Assembly: GCF_020422885.1 (NCBI RefSeq)
Contig: NZ_CP084622.1
Span: forward strand, 2,623,001 to 2,687,000
Origin: Mesobacillus sp. S13
GTDB lineage: Bacteria > Bacillota > Bacilli > Bacillales > Cytobacillaceae
Reading direction: 5' to 3'
Length of the DNA stretch: 64,000 bases
Shown here: one piece after another, positions 1-8,666 of the stretch
Numbering within the stretch: position 1 is the first letter of the stretch
Layout: every line of letters begins with the position of its first letter
Made by a program: the position numbers and the translations under genes
The notes under the pieces: generated by a model
What the model was told of the DNA's origin: nothing
What the model saw: the letters and a program-made list of their open reading frames with translations, nothing else
The model's database searches: none

Positions 1-396
1 TTAACCTCAAGTTTGACTAAAACATCAAAAGGGACAAATGAAAAAATCATCAAGCTTGAAAATTCGGTGGATAAGCTATCCTCAGGAACAAATCAGGAAT
101 TGTCCCTTTTGGCAAAACGCTTGAACGAGACCACTGAGACGGTTTCCGAGGAGTTTAAAATACTTGCTGATTATGTTTCCAATAGCCGTGAGACAACAAA
201 TCAGGAGCTCTCCAATTTAAATCAGGTCATCAATCAGGAACGAGATTATCTAGTACACACTCTTCAGTCTGAAAGAGAGGAATTCCGCCGTGAAATCAGG
301 ACGCGAGATGAGATGTTCAAAAATATGGTTGATAGCTTCAGGGAAACAGCAGCTTCTAAACAATCTAAACGCAATTGGTGGAAGGTTTGGAAGTAG
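1..396 (+). CDS. C-terminal part of a coiled-coil protein (DUF3967-like tail)
   Basis: The reading frame is already open at base 1, so the true start lies outside the window and only the last 131 codons are present. The visible part is almost entirely hydrophilic and rich in E, K, N, Q and S, with heptad-like spacing typical of a long coiled coil. It ends in a basic, tryptophan-rich tail (KRNWWKVWK). That kind of tail is known from Bacillus MerR-like proteins of the DUF3967 type, where a DNA-binding head precedes a coiled coil; here the head would be upstream and cannot be seen. An in-frame TTG at base 13 has no ribosome binding site, so it is unlikely to be the start. The family assignment is tentative; the coiled-coil character is clear. 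Confidence 0.6.
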   Translation, partial: LTSSLTKTSKGTNEKIIKLENSVDKLSSGTNQELSLLAKRLNETTETVSEEFKILADYVSNSRETTNQELSNLNQVINQERDYLVHTLQSEREEFRREIRTRDEMFKNMVDSFRETAASKQSKRNWWKVWK

Positions 397-512
397 TTTT
401 CATGTTTCTGACTTATAACTTGCAAAGATGTAAATAATATTCTCACTTAAGTAACCGCTGTAAAAATCTCCATAATGCAATGGATCAATACTCTTAGGAG
501 GGAACATTGGAG

Positions 513-1406
513 ATGGTTGGATATTTTCGCTGGATGGCAATCGCAGCTATGATCATTTACCTATCAGGGGCCACATCAAATCTTGTTTTAGCGGAAATCT
601 CCTCGGATAACGGGCAAGTCAAGGCATTCAACATTTCTCACCGTGGTGCTTCAGGATATGTTCCTGAACATACATTTCTAGCTTATGAACTGGGGAATAG
701 CATGAATGGCGATTACATTGAAATCGATCTTCAAATGACAAAGGATGGAGAACTGATTGCGCTGCATGACGAAAGCATAGACCGGACCACAGATAAAAAA
801 GGACTAGTCAAAAATCTTACGCTTAAGGAAATAAAGAAACTGGATGCGGGCTCATGGTTTAACGAAGCATTCCCTGAAAAAAAGAATGCCGGGTATAGGG
901 GGCTTCAAGTCCCTACCCTCCGTGAGGTGCTTACTAAATTCGGTTCTAACTCAAAGTTTTTCATTGAAACCAAATCACCTGAAGTCTATCCTGGAATGGA
1001 AGAAAAGCTACTCGATATTCTGAATGAGTACAATCTTACCGGTGCCCAGCCATTCGGAAATGTTATTGTTCAATCTTTCAGTGCTGAAAGCTTAAGAAAA
1101 ATACATCAAATGGATGAATCGATTCCATTGGTCCAGCTGTTGTCTTACTATGCTCCAGCGGTCATTACTGATCAGGAAGTAAGCAAAATCAAGGAATACG
1201 CAATTGGCGTCGGATTACATTACACAGCCGTCAGCCCAGGCTACATCCAAAAAGTAACTAGTTCTGATCTGATGATTTTCCCTTATACGGTCAATGAAAA
1301 GGATGATATGAAAATGCTTCTGGAATGGGGGGTTACGGGTATGTTCACTAATTACCCCGACCGACTGGACGAAGTAATCCAAGAGGAATCACTTGAGCAC
1401 TCGTAA
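513..1406 (+). CDS. Secreted glycerophosphodiester phosphodiesterase (GDPD family)
   Basis: Predicted to hydrolyse glycerophosphodiesters to glycerol-3-phosphate and an alcohol outside the membrane. The N-terminus is a signal peptide or anchor (hydrophobic stretch at about residues 5-28). The GDPD TIM-barrel signatures follow: HRGASGYVPEHT (the family usually has PENT), then EIDLQMTKDGELIALHD, which supplies the metal-binding E and D and the catalytic H, then FIETKSP and a C-terminal MFTNYPD motif. At about 298 residues it has the usual length for the family. A strong TAGGAGGG site lies 10 bases before this ATG; a TTG six bases earlier is an alternative start with only 4 bases spacing. The gene stands alone and is followed by a rho-independent terminator. 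Confidence 0.88.
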   Translation: MVGYFRWMAIAAMIIYLSGATSNLVLAEISSDNGQVKAFNISHRGASGYVPEHTFLAYELGNSMNGDYIEIDLQMTKDGELIALHDESIDRTTDKKGLVKNLTLKEIKKLDAGSWFNEAFPEKKNAGYRGLQVPTLREVLTKFGSNSKFFIETKSPEVYPGMEEKLLDILNEYNLTGAQPFGNVIVQSFSAESLRKIHQMDESIPLVQLLSYYAPAVITDQEVSKIKEYAIGVGLHYTAVSPGYIQKVTSSDLMIFPYTVNEKDDMKMLLEWGVTGMFTNYPDRLDEVIQEESLEHS

Positions 1407-1424
1407 ATGTGTGCATGAATGATT

Positions 1425-1450
1425 AAAAGCTGCCAATTGGCAGCTTTTTA
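1425..1450 (+). terminator. Rho-independent terminator after the GDPD gene
   Basis: Perfect 12-bp palindromic stem (AAAAGCTGCCAA / TTGGCAGCTTTT) ending in a T run, 18 bases after the stop codon. Because the stem is flanked by A on one side and T on the other, it could also end transcription of the convergent flavin oxidase gene. Confidence 0.85.
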
Positions 1451-1469
1451 ATTAGGGAAAAACACGCCA

Positions 1470-2090
1470 TCAATAAAGTCTATTTTTATATCCATCTTCC
1501 AATCTTTTCCGAATCTCATCTTCGGACCCTTTAGGCATTTTCGAGTGTGCTGCCAGTATCTCTGCACCTTTTGGTAATGTTGATGAGTCTCCCCAGGTTT
1601 CAGGATTCCATAAACCTGACCGTTTCAATGCTTTTCCGCATTGTATATAGCATTCCTCTACTTCCACTACGATGCCAAGCAGCGGCTCCTTCCCACCGGC
1701 TTTCATCCTGCTTAGCAGTTCTGGGTCACGTGTCAATCTGGCCTTTCCGTTGACTCTCAATGTCTCCAGCATCCCAGGGATTAGAAACAACAGCCCTACT
1801 CTGCCGTTTGATAAGATATTTTTCAGAGAATCCATTCTCTTATTCCCTGGCCTCTCCGGAATCACTATCCGGTTATGGTCGAGAACAAGGACAAATCCAG
1901 CAGCATCACCCCTTGGAGAGGAATCTGTGTACCCATTTTCGTCTGAGGTGGATAAGACTAAAAATGGGGAGTGAGAGATGTAATTGGAGCAATGTTCATC
2001 CACCAAGGAAATTACCTTGCGTTTTGCCAACTCACTTGGCTCACCAAATAAAGTTCTCAATTCTTCAAAGCTATTGATATCGTGACCCAT
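1470..2090 (-). CDS. Pyridoxamine 5'-phosphate oxidase family protein (DR2398/MSMEG_1061-type)
   Basis: FMN-binding split-barrel protein of 206 residues. The segment FLVLSTSDENGYTDSSPRGD is the typical flavin-binding start of this family, followed by a PERPGNKRMDSLKNIL segment and GLLFLIPGMLETLRVNG, which are hallmarks of the FMN-dependent DR2398-type subgroup rather than true PdxH. The substrate is unknown; members act as small cytoplasmic flavin oxidoreductases. Start: ATG preceded by GGGGAGA at 6-7 bases. It is transcribed against the GDPD gene with a shared hairpin between them, and divergently from the AbrB-type membrane protein. Confidence 0.82.
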   Translation of the reverse strand: MGHDINSFEELRTLFGEPSELAKRKVISLVDEHCSNYISHSPFLVLSTSDENGYTDSSPRGDAAGFVLVLDHNRIVIPERPGNKRMDSLKNILSNGRVGLLFLIPGMLETLRVNGKARLTRDPELLSRMKAGGKEPLLGIVVEVEECYIQCGKALKRSGLWNPETWGDSSTLPKGAEILAAHSKMPKGSEDEIRKRLEDGYKNRLY

Positions 2091-2228
2091 TAAACCATCT
2101 CCCCGAGCAATTTATAATCTCTACAATAATGAAACTTAACCTATGTTATTTTTAACAAATAGATACATTATGCTAGGATTGTCTTACCACAATTTGGTGG
2201 AGTGACAAAATCACAAGAAGGTGCAGAT

Positions 2229-3311
2229 TTGAAAAATAACTTACGCGCAAAATCATTTATATCTTCTTTCTTGATTGCTTTAGCTGGCGGCCTGATATTT
2301 TCATCCCTGTCCATCCCTGTTTCCTGGCTCCTTGGGCCAATGTCGGCAATTTTGATTGCTGATCGTTTTAAAGGATTAACCCTGTACTGGCCAAGAGCTT
2401 TTAGGGATTCAGCATTGGTCTTGATTGGATATTCAATCGGTCTTTCCTTTACACGTTCATCAGTAGAGAATATCATAGTAAACCTTCCAACCATGTTGAT
2501 GATGACGGTGATTCTGGTAAGTTCTGCTGCTTTGATTTCTAAAGTGATATCAAAGTTGACTAAAGTTGATTATCCTACTGTTTTGACCGGCAGTATCCCA
2601 GGCGGGCTGTCACAAATGATCATATTTGCAGAAGAAATGAAGGGCATTGATATTACAACGGTTACCTTCCTTCAGGTCTCCAGATTATTAATGATTGTTT
2701 TTGTCGTCCCTTTTATCATATTCGGCCCTGTACTTAACATCAGCCATTCGGCGAATAATGGATTGGAAGGCTCAAGCCAGTTTGTTTCGGAACCAATTAA
2801 TTTTTTCTCATTTATTTTAGTATGTATCCTTGGAGTGATAATCGCTAAAAAGCTGCGGCTGCCTACTCCATTTTTACTCGGGCCAATATTAGGAACAGCC
2901 ATTTTGTCTTATGCTGAATTTACTGGCCCATCCCTGCCGTCATCGGTAATGGATGCTTCACAGCTGATGATTGGCGGCTATATAGGCATGCTTTTAAAAC
3001 CTCAGAAATTAGAGAGAAAATCATTAACAATCACACTCGCATTGTTGAGTGGTTTCTTGCTAGTGATGGAATCACTTTTATTAAGTTTCTTCTTATCAGA
3101 CGTTTTGAGCCTCAATATAGTTACAAGCTTTCTCAGCCTGGCGCCAGGCGGAATGGATCAGATGGGCATCATTGCACATGAAGTCAATGCGGATTTATCC
3201 ATAGTATCAGGTTTCCAGCTGTTTAGGTTATTCTTTATCTACTTTGCAGTCCCCCCGATTTTAAGATGGTATTTCGAAAGTAAAATAAACAATAAAATGG
3301 ATTCTCTATAA
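2229..3311 (+). CDS. AbrB-family integral membrane protein (PF05145 type)
   Basis: Polytopic membrane protein of about 360 residues with roughly ten hydrophobic segments in two similar halves. Each half has the family's glycine/proline-rich motif: PTVLTGSIPGGLSQMIIFAEE in the first and FLSLAPGGMDQMGIIAHEV in the second. Despite the family name, this is not the DNA-binding AbrB; it belongs to the membrane family once labelled ammonia monooxygenase-like, whose transport role is unproven. I prefer the TTG at this position because AGAAGG lies 6 bases before it; a GTG at 2202 in the same frame has its purine stretch directly abutting. No partner gene is adjacent. Confidence 0.8.
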   Translation: MKNNLRAKSFISSFLIALAGGLIFSSLSIPVSWLLGPMSAILIADRFKGLTLYWPRAFRDSALVLIGYSIGLSFTRSSVENIIVNLPTMLMMTVILVSSAALISKVISKLTKVDYPTVLTGSIPGGLSQMIIFAEEMKGIDITTVTFLQVSRLLMIVFVVPFIIFGPVLNISHSANNGLEGSSQFVSEPINFFSFILVCILGVIIAKKLRLPTPFLLGPILGTAILSYAEFTGPSLPSSVMDASQLMIGGYIGMLLKPQKLERKSLTITLALLSGFLLVMESLLLSFFLSDVLSLNIVTSFLSLAPGGMDQMGIIAHEVNADLSIVSGFQLFRLFFIYFAVPPILRWYFESKINNKMDSL

Positions 3312-3365
3312 TCTTCCCGGGTATATTACTAACATAAAGGAAAATGCTTAGTTGGAGGAATGAAA

Positions 3366-3731
3366 TTGAACATATCTTTTAATAATTTGCTCAATAAAGC
3401 AAAGATAGGTTTGAATCAGGCATTTGGCCACGCCAAAGAAACTCTTTATTCCATCACAAGTGCATCCTCTGCAACTGTCCAGCAAATAGCCGACTATGTC
3501 AGGAATCATCCTGATACAAGAATCACAACTAAACAATACCTGGGTGTTACCATTTCATTTTATGAACTAAGTAAGGATGAGATAAGATACTATTTAGAGA
3601 CAAACAACGGAAAAATTTTGCAGCTCGACGTCCATTCTCATAATCATTCAGTCATAGCGTACCGTTCTTATCGGGATCAATTATCGGTAAATACCCCGGT
3701 AAAATTCCCTGATTTACAAAATGCCAAATAG
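3366..3731 (+). CDS. Hypothetical protein, about 121 aa
   Basis: Not recognised. A cytoplasmic-looking protein without signal peptide or membrane segment. The N-terminal third is alanine- and serine-rich and amphipathic; the C-terminal two thirds look like a small alpha/beta domain (KQYLGVTISFYELS, RYYLETNNGKILQLDVHSH). The ribosome binding site TTGGAGG is 7 bases before this TTG; the ATG six bases upstream would overlap it too closely. A copy of the dispersed repeat found three times in the window starts 54 bases after its stop and probably provides its terminator. Confidence 0.6.
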   Translation: MNISFNNLLNKAKIGLNQAFGHAKETLYSITSASSATVQQIADYVRNHPDTRITTKQYLGVTISFYELSKDEIRYYLETNNGKILQLDVHSHNHSVIAYRSYRDQLSVNTPVKFPDLQNAK

Positions 3732-3785
3732 AAAGTATTGCCACTTGTTTCTGACTATTTCTGCTGGCAAAAGATTTAACAGTGG

Positions 3786-3990
3786 CGAAAAAATAAGCGG
3801 AATAATTCCGCTTAAATTGGAACCGCCCCTTATTTTCATTAAAATAAGGGGCATTTTTCCGCTCATTTAATCTAAATCGTTGGATTTTGTATTATTTTTG
3901 ACGGTTAACCGGAATAACTCCCTTTATTTCCGCTTCAAAAGCTACAACTATATACAATAGACGGAAATTCTTCGCTTAGGAATTTTCATA
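3786..3990 (+). repeat. Dispersed intergenic repeat, copy A (about 205 bp)
   Basis: This sequence is clearly related to two other stretches in the window, at 23751-23956 and 63496-63690, all in the same orientation and all just downstream of a plus-strand gene. It begins with a palindromic TAAGCGGAATAATTCCGCTTA and carries a perfect 12-bp hairpin (GCCCCTTATTTT catt AAAATAAGGGGC, 3825-3852) followed by TTTTTCCG. It continues through a conserved GTTAACCGGAATAACTCC block and ends near ACGGAAATTCTTCGCTTAGGAATTTTCAT. The last block, reverse-complemented, resembles the first, so the ends are inverted repeats. The rest of the 348-base gap (to 4079) shows nothing else recognisable. Confidence 0.8.
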
Positions 3991-4079
3991 CCTTTATGCA
4001 AATCAACAATGAATGATTACATAACCATAAATTAAGGGTGAACCATGTGTATTCAAAACACGGGACACCCTTCTTCAAT

Positions 4080-5087
4080 TTATTTCAACCCGGACAGCTG
4101 GTCCCGATCATCAGCCATTGGAGGCTCCTCAAGCCAGGAATTTTTTATCATGATATTAGCACCGTCCTCCGCATACAAAGCTATTTCGGGAATGAGGGAA
4201 GCATATTTCAACCCTATATCCTTACGCGGACTTGCGGCCATGGCAGCTCCGTAGTTACCAATCCCTGCGGCAATCATCGCCGTAATATGGAATAAGATCA
4301 GCTTGTCCGAAAAAACCTGCGTGGTACTGTCTGTTACTGCACCATCCCAAAACATTGGAGCTGGGATATCATTATTCTTCAGGATATCACTGAATAAGTC
4401 GACATGTTTTTGAGCAATTTTCTTCCCTCTCTGCAAATACTCCTTGACTTCTTTGTCCTGTGCCACCTGTATAAATCCCATGATTAGCGCTTTCCCGATT
4501 TGGTTTGTTTGTATATTCATAAATAAATGAGTGATTTCAACTGAAGTGAGTGCACGTCTCCTGCTTTTGATGCCTGACAGAAATTTTTGTTTCTCAACAA
4601 AGCCAACTTTATCAGGCACTGATATAAAAGGAGGCCGAATATAAGTCCCTTGCTCCAGCATTAACTCCCTCGTCAAATCCTGCAGTCCGACTGCTGATTT
4701 CAAAACACTTTTATGAAATGCGATCACATCAGGGCGAGTTCCCAGGCCAATTGCTGCACTATTTGCTGCCATCCCAAGAATCGACATATGCCTTAGATAC
4801 ATCATGACAAATGTATCAGAAAATAACCGGGGTGCGTGGATATTCACATCTTTCTTTGTGAAACCAACGGGACAGGGAAAATCTTCACGATTGAAGATCT
4901 CCTTTAAGATGAAAATGTTTTTCTGTGAAGATTCATTCGCATACTCAACAATTTCTTTTATCTTATTGTCGTCTATGTTGTTCCTAAAATAACTTAATAC
5001 ACAGATTGAAATTGAATCATTAATATACTGCGTCCACATACTGGACATTTCTGCCGAAGTAAGGCCTATTTTAGTCTTGTCCTCCAT
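4080..5087 (-). CDS. DUF3231 family protein, two-domain
   Basis: 335-residue protein made of two related ferritin-like helical halves (about 10-165 and 180-330). Both halves carry long amphipathic helices; compare SILGMAANSAAIGLGTRPDV with AMIAAGIGNYGAAMAASPRKD, and the repeated LTSAEMSSMW / LTSVEITHLF starts. This duplication and the motifs match the DUF3231 family common in bacilli, often encoded near sporulation or spore-coat functions; the function is unknown. The start ATG has a TGAGGTG site about 5 bases upstream. The gene is monocistronic and convergent with the upstream repeat region. Confidence 0.82.
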   Translation of the reverse strand: MEDKTKIGLTSAEMSSMWTQYINDSISICVLSYFRNNIDDNKIKEIVEYANESSQKNIFILKEIFNREDFPCPVGFTKKDVNIHAPRLFSDTFVMMYLRHMSILGMAANSAAIGLGTRPDVIAFHKSVLKSAVGLQDLTRELMLEQGTYIRPPFISVPDKVGFVEKQKFLSGIKSRRRALTSVEITHLFMNIQTNQIGKALIMGFIQVAQDKEVKEYLQRGKKIAQKHVDLFSDILKNNDIPAPMFWDGAVTDSTTQVFSDKLILFHITAMIAAGIGNYGAAMAASPRKDIGLKYASLIPEIALYAEDGANIMIKNSWLEEPPMADDRDQLSGLK

Positions 5088-5269
5088 CTACACACCTCAG
5101 TTTCCTGATGATATCATTATCTTCCCATAACCTGCCCGATTTTATTTAGGGGCGTTTTTAATTTTCCTTTTTGGTTATCAAAAGCAACACTATTTAGTCT
5201 CAATACTAATAAAACAACCTATCAATTTTTGAAAAAAATAGTAAAATAGATGTAGGATTTAAATTAGGA

Positions 5270-6811
5270 GTGAGCAAGCTGGAGGCTATCATTTTATTAA
5301 TCATTGCTGCTGTTGGGTTATCACTGACAGCAAATTTAATCAGATTTCATGTAAGCGCTTTTCTGAATCAATTGATCTTCTCTGTTGCATCATTGATCCT
5401 TGTTGAGCTTTCTATGTATTTCTATGGAAGCAATCATTTACATTGGAGTATTCTGTTGTTTATCATTACAGCTGGGTATTCCTTTAAATTAATTGGTGGT
5501 ATTGTTGCCGCCATCTTCAGCCTTATTCTTGTTTATTTACAGACAGAAGGGACCATTTTGGCACTTCTGCCGGTATACCTGCTGATTGGATCTTGTGCAG
5601 GCTATTTATCACAATATTTACTGAATAAGAAAAAAAATCACCACCGCTGGCTGAACATGCTTATGGAACAATCAAAACATCTACAAGTCTTTCGTGAAGT
5701 AAGTACAACAATGCAGCGCACTCTGCAGCAGGATTTGCTTTTGAAGGTAATCTTGACATCAGTTACCGCTGGTCATGGGCTAGGTTTTAACAGAGCAATG
5801 ATTTTCCTTGCTTCAAATGAGTCAAAGTCGCTAAAAGGTATAGTGGGCGTAGGCCCAATGGATGTGAAGAGAGGTTATGAAGTTTGGGAAAAAATCTCTG
5901 AAGACAGGCTTAAACTCAGCGAATTAATCGAACATAATTTTGACAGCAATTTCACCGATCCGGAATTGAATGCTCTTTTGCGTTCATTGGAAATCCCGAT
6001 TGATGAACATAATGTCTTTGGATTAGCATTATCAAGCCAAAAACCAGTCATTGTCAAAGGCATCGAGAAAGATGATCCTTCACAAGTCTTAATTTTTGAG
6101 TTGTTCCAAACAGAGGAGTTTGCGATTATTCCGCTAATTAACCAGGGAAAGAATATTGGAATCCTGCTCATTGATAATATTGTAAATAAAAAAAACATTA
6201 CATTGATGGATACAGAGAATATCCTGCCTTTGGCTAACCAGGCGGCGATTGCACTTGATCACGCCAATCTCTATGAGCAAATTGAGGAAATGGCTTTACG
6301 GGATGGTTTGACAGGCCTTCTAAACCAACGGGCATTCCAGAACATTCTTAATGAACACTTTCCTTTTGAAGGAAGCAGAGCTGCTCCCCTTTCGCTTATC
6401 ATATTTGATATTGACTTCTTTAAGGTGTTCAATGATAAAAACGGCCATCTGCTTGGAAATGAAGTTTTAATGAAGTTGGCGAGAGTCATTGTGGAGTCTT
6501 TAAGACCAGGAGATTATTCCTTCCGTTTTGGCGGAGAAGAGTTTGTGGTTCTTTTGCCTGGTACCGATCTGGAACAAGCTGAAATAGTAGCCGAAACAAT
6601 TCGGTTAAATGTTGAAAAGACAAGCTTCCCCGGTGAAAAAACACAGCCAAATGGCACTTTAACTGTAAGTGTCGGAACAGCTTGTACAGATCATATGAAC
6701 ATAAACAGTAAAAATGAGCTAATAGAAGCTGCCGACCAGGCCCTTTACAAAGCTAAAAACGCAGGCAAAAATACTGTAATTTCTTTTAAGGAGTTCGTTA
6801 GCATTGATTGA
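5270..6811 (+). CDS. Membrane-anchored GAF-GGDEF diguanylate cyclase
   Basis: Predicted to make cyclic di-GMP from two GTP. The first about 120 residues form four or five hydrophobic segments. A GAF-like sensor domain spans about residues 140-335, and a GGDEF domain occupies about 345-510. The active-site loop reads RFGGEEFVVLLPG, an intact GGEEF signature, and the upstream metal-binding segment LIIFDIDFFKVFND is intact, so the enzyme should be catalytic. The start is unusual: AGGAG overlaps the GTG at 5270, whereas a CTG nine bases downstream (5279) has the same site at 8 bases, so initiation may be at CTG. The next gene overlaps its end by 8 bases, suggesting translational coupling. Confidence 0.9.
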   Translation: MSKLEAIILLIIAAVGLSLTANLIRFHVSAFLNQLIFSVASLILVELSMYFYGSNHLHWSILLFIITAGYSFKLIGGIVAAIFSLILVYLQTEGTILALLPVYLLIGSCAGYLSQYLLNKKKNHHRWLNMLMEQSKHLQVFREVSTTMQRTLQQDLLLKVILTSVTAGHGLGFNRAMIFLASNESKSLKGIVGVGPMDVKRGYEVWEKISEDRLKLSELIEHNFDSNFTDPELNALLRSLEIPIDEHNVFGLALSSQKPVIVKGIEKDDPSQVLIFELFQTEEFAIIPLINQGKNIGILLIDNIVNKKNITLMDTENILPLANQAAIALDHANLYEQIEEMALRDGLTGLLNQRAFQNILNEHFPFEGSRAAPLSLIIFDIDFFKVFNDKNGHLLGNEVLMKLARVIVESLRPGDYSFRFGGEEFVVLLPGTDLEQAEIVAETIRLNVEKTSFPGEKTQPNGTLTVSVGTACTDHMNINSKNELIEAADQALYKAKNAGKNTVISFKEFVSID

Positions 6812-7292
6812 ACTGGCATTGATTCTCGCTGCCCTTTTCTTTTTCCTGGCTTCCGCTTTGACTAGCAGGCCAATGTATATCCTTTCGCAGAAGTTTTATT
6901 CCAAACGCGTAACCAAACATTATGGGTTCAGGGTTTCAGACCTTCATTATTCCTATGATCAAATGGTCTACTTTATTTCCCTGCCCACTACTTTACCTTA
7001 TATCAGGGATGCATTGAAGGAAGACTTGATTATTGAACAAGATTATTCATCTTATTTCTTCCCTCTTCTGAAAGGGATTAAAATCTCATTAAAACAAAAA
7101 AACGAGAAATTGTTCCTTGCCTACCTGCCTATTGGCAATTTCCGTTTGCCCCATCTTGATAAGTTGCAGCAAGAAGGCACAATTGATGAACAAACCTATT
7201 TACGAATAAGTACAACTAAGCTGCTCCAACGCGACACCCTGCAGGAAGTGCGCGAAGAAGTTTACAAACAGCTCCAGGTGGGTCGTTACTAA
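6804..7292 (+). CDS. Hypothetical membrane-anchored protein downstream of diguanylate cyclase
   Basis: 162-residue protein, not recognised. One N-terminal hydrophobic helix (about residues 2-20) is followed by a soluble region with a DLHYSYDQMVYFISLP segment and a charged C-terminus. The TTG start lies inside the end of the diguanylate cyclase gene, with AAGGAG 10 bases before it, so the two genes are almost certainly cotranscribed and translationally coupled. Context suggests an accessory role in the same signalling unit, but that is inference. A long hairpin terminator closes the operon. Confidence 0.65.
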   Translation: MIELALILAALFFFLASALTSRPMYILSQKFYSKRVTKHYGFRVSDLHYSYDQMVYFISLPTTLPYIRDALKEDLIIEQDYSSYFFPLLKGIKISLKQKNEKLFLAYLPIGNFRLPHLDKLQQEGTIDEQTYLRISTTKLLQRDTLQEVREEVYKQLQVGRY

Positions 7293-7310
7293 TTATGAAA
7301 TATCCCTTCA

Positions 7311-7355
7311 CCCCAAAAAGTCAGGTTTAGTTGTACCTGACTTTTTGGGGTTTTT
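7311..7355 (+). terminator. Strong bidirectional terminator
   Basis: 16-bp perfect stem (CCCCAAAAAGTCAGGT / ACCTGACTTTTTGGGG) with an 8-base loop and T run, between the cyclase operon and the convergent HTH gene. Confidence 0.9.
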
Positions 7356-7404
7356 AACGACAAAAAATAGAACAAAGTGCCTCATCGACGGCTGGCCCAA
7401 TGTG

Positions 7405-8451
7405 TTACTTTATATTTCCTATAAAATCAAGTTCCTCTGCACTCGCTATACTTGAAGGATTATCAAGAATTTTTTTAACATCCGATAATGTGTCCTGGAG
7501 CTTCACATCCTCACCCTTCTTCCCAGTGAATGCTTCAGCTACATAGAAAGGCTGAGTCAGATAGGCTTCCAACTTTTCCCCCTGTTGATAGACTTGCGAC
7601 TCGGAGGCTGGAAGCCGTTCGAGTCCATGGACATTGACGATTGCACGCAACTCTCTATACCTGCGTAAAAGCTTTTGCGCTCTTTGTTGAATACTATGGT
7701 GAACAGGATCTAAATAGGACCCCTCTAAGATGGAGGATGTGGAGTAGATTGGATTGATAGCTGGGTATTTATGGCGCGCGGCAAGATCAGCATCAAATTG
7801 CCACAAAGTATCTAGCGGGCCATAAGGGAGGTCTTCATCGACAGCCTCACCCTTTAAGTCTATCAAGAAAGTCGTTACACTGCTGACTCCGTTGTTATCG
7901 AAGGATTCCTGCAAAGAGAACATCTCCCCTGAAAGGACATACGAACGATCGGCTGTAAGGGCATAATCTTTATCTACACCTTCTCTTTGCATGATTTTCT
8001 CTGTCTCTTCGATATTTTTTGTGACAAAATCGACGTCTTGGAGAACATCATCAAGTTCTGGATAATCCCCTTTCGGTTTAATTAGAACAGTCACAAATCC
8101 TTCTCTTTTCAACCGATGTAACATTTCGGCCAGTACCACTAATTGCCCCATTCCAGGACGGGCCACGAGCCCAACAGTTCCTCCTTTAGAAATTGGCGCA
8201 AACAAGTCCAAGGTTTTAATGCCTGTTTGAATCATTTCCACACTCTCCCCTCTTAAAATCAACTCATCCAAACTGCAACCAGCAAGTTCTGCGAGAGCGA
8301 CAATTGTGCGCACTTCTGCCCTGCCGACCGGTATTTTACCTGTAGATAAATTTGAAACAGTAGCCGGTCTCAGTCCAACAGACTTAGCTGCTGAGGTTAG
8401 ATTTGGGACTTTTTTTCTAAGTAACGCAACATTCAGTCTAATATTATCCAC
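7405..8451 (-). CDS. HTH protein fused to a degenerate F1-ATPase beta-subunit-like domain
   Basis: 348 residues. Residues 1-70 are an XRE/LacI-like helix-turn-helix (LTSAAKSVGLRPATVSNLSTG, then AELAGCSLDELIL). Residues 75-110 match the start of the F1 beta nucleotide-binding domain (IQTGIKTLDLFAPISKGG), but the Walker A loop reads GLVARPGMGQLVVL, where a functional beta subunit has GGAGVGKT: the catalytic Lys/Thr are lost. The catalytic GERTREGNDLY segment is absent. Residues 213-325 resume clear similarity: KYPAINPIYSTSSIL, RYRELRAIVNVHGLERL and YLTQPFYVAEAFTG correspond to the beta C-terminal region. Likely a DNA-binding regulator that uses a dead ATPase fold for sensing or assembly; this is inference. 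GTG start with AAGGAGGTGG upstream. AT-rich palindromes lie in its promoter region. Confidence 0.8.
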   Translation of the reverse strand: MDNIRLNVALLRKKVPNLTSAAKSVGLRPATVSNLSTGKIPVGRAEVRTIVALAELAGCSLDELILRGESVEMIQTGIKTLDLFAPISKGGTVGLVARPGMGQLVVLAEMLHRLKREGFVTVLIKPKGDYPELDDVLQDVDFVTKNIEETEKIMQREGVDKDYALTADRSYVLSGEMFSLQESFDNNGVSSVTTFLIDLKGEAVDEDLPYGPLDTLWQFDADLAARHKYPAINPIYSTSSILEGSYLDPVHHSIQQRAQKLLRRYRELRAIVNVHGLERLPASESQVYQQGEKLEAYLTQPFYVAEAFTGKKGEDVKLQDTLSDVKKILDNPSSIASAEELDFIGNIK

Positions 8452-8476
8452 TTCTTTCCACCTCCTTACTTTGAAT

Positions 8477-8526
8477 AGTAATTTATATTACTTTAAAAAG
8501 CAACTTAAATTACCTCTTAAAGTAAT
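8477..8526. promoter_or_regulatory. Paired AT-rich palindromes, probable operator of the HTH gene
   Basis: Two inverted repeats with the same half-site lie just upstream of the HTH-F1-beta-like gene: AGTAATttatATTACT (8477-8492) and ATTAC-N8-GTAAT (8509-8526). Position and repeat structure suggest binding of an HTH dimer, most simply autoregulation by the adjacent gene. The region is very AT-rich, so chance palindromes are possible. Confidence 0.5.
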
Positions 8527-8604
8527 ATTTTTTTAAAAAATATCTTCCTACTTGTTTTGACCATCTTTTAATTGATGACAGTCATATTAAATCCTATACC
8601 TTCA

Positions 8605-8631
8605 GAGTTTGTGTTGATTGATTCAGGGTAT
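8605..8631 (+). promoter_or_regulatory. Sigma-B-type promoter for the CsbD gene
   Basis: GAGTTT at 8605-8610 and GGGTAT at 8626-8631, separated by 15 bases, match the general-stress sigma-B pattern (GTTT, 12-15 bases, GGGTAT). It lies 36 bases before the CsbD start, and csbD in Bacillus subtilis is a known sigma-B gene. Confidence 0.78.
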
Positions 8632-8666
8632 ATAAAAATATAATTAATTAAAGGAGGCCATAAATC

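Noticed and set aside
5350..5363. TGTAAGCGCTTTTC resembling a CcpA cre site
   Set aside because: It lies inside the diguanylate cyclase coding region, about 80 bases after the start, and is an imperfect match; chance occurrence is likely.
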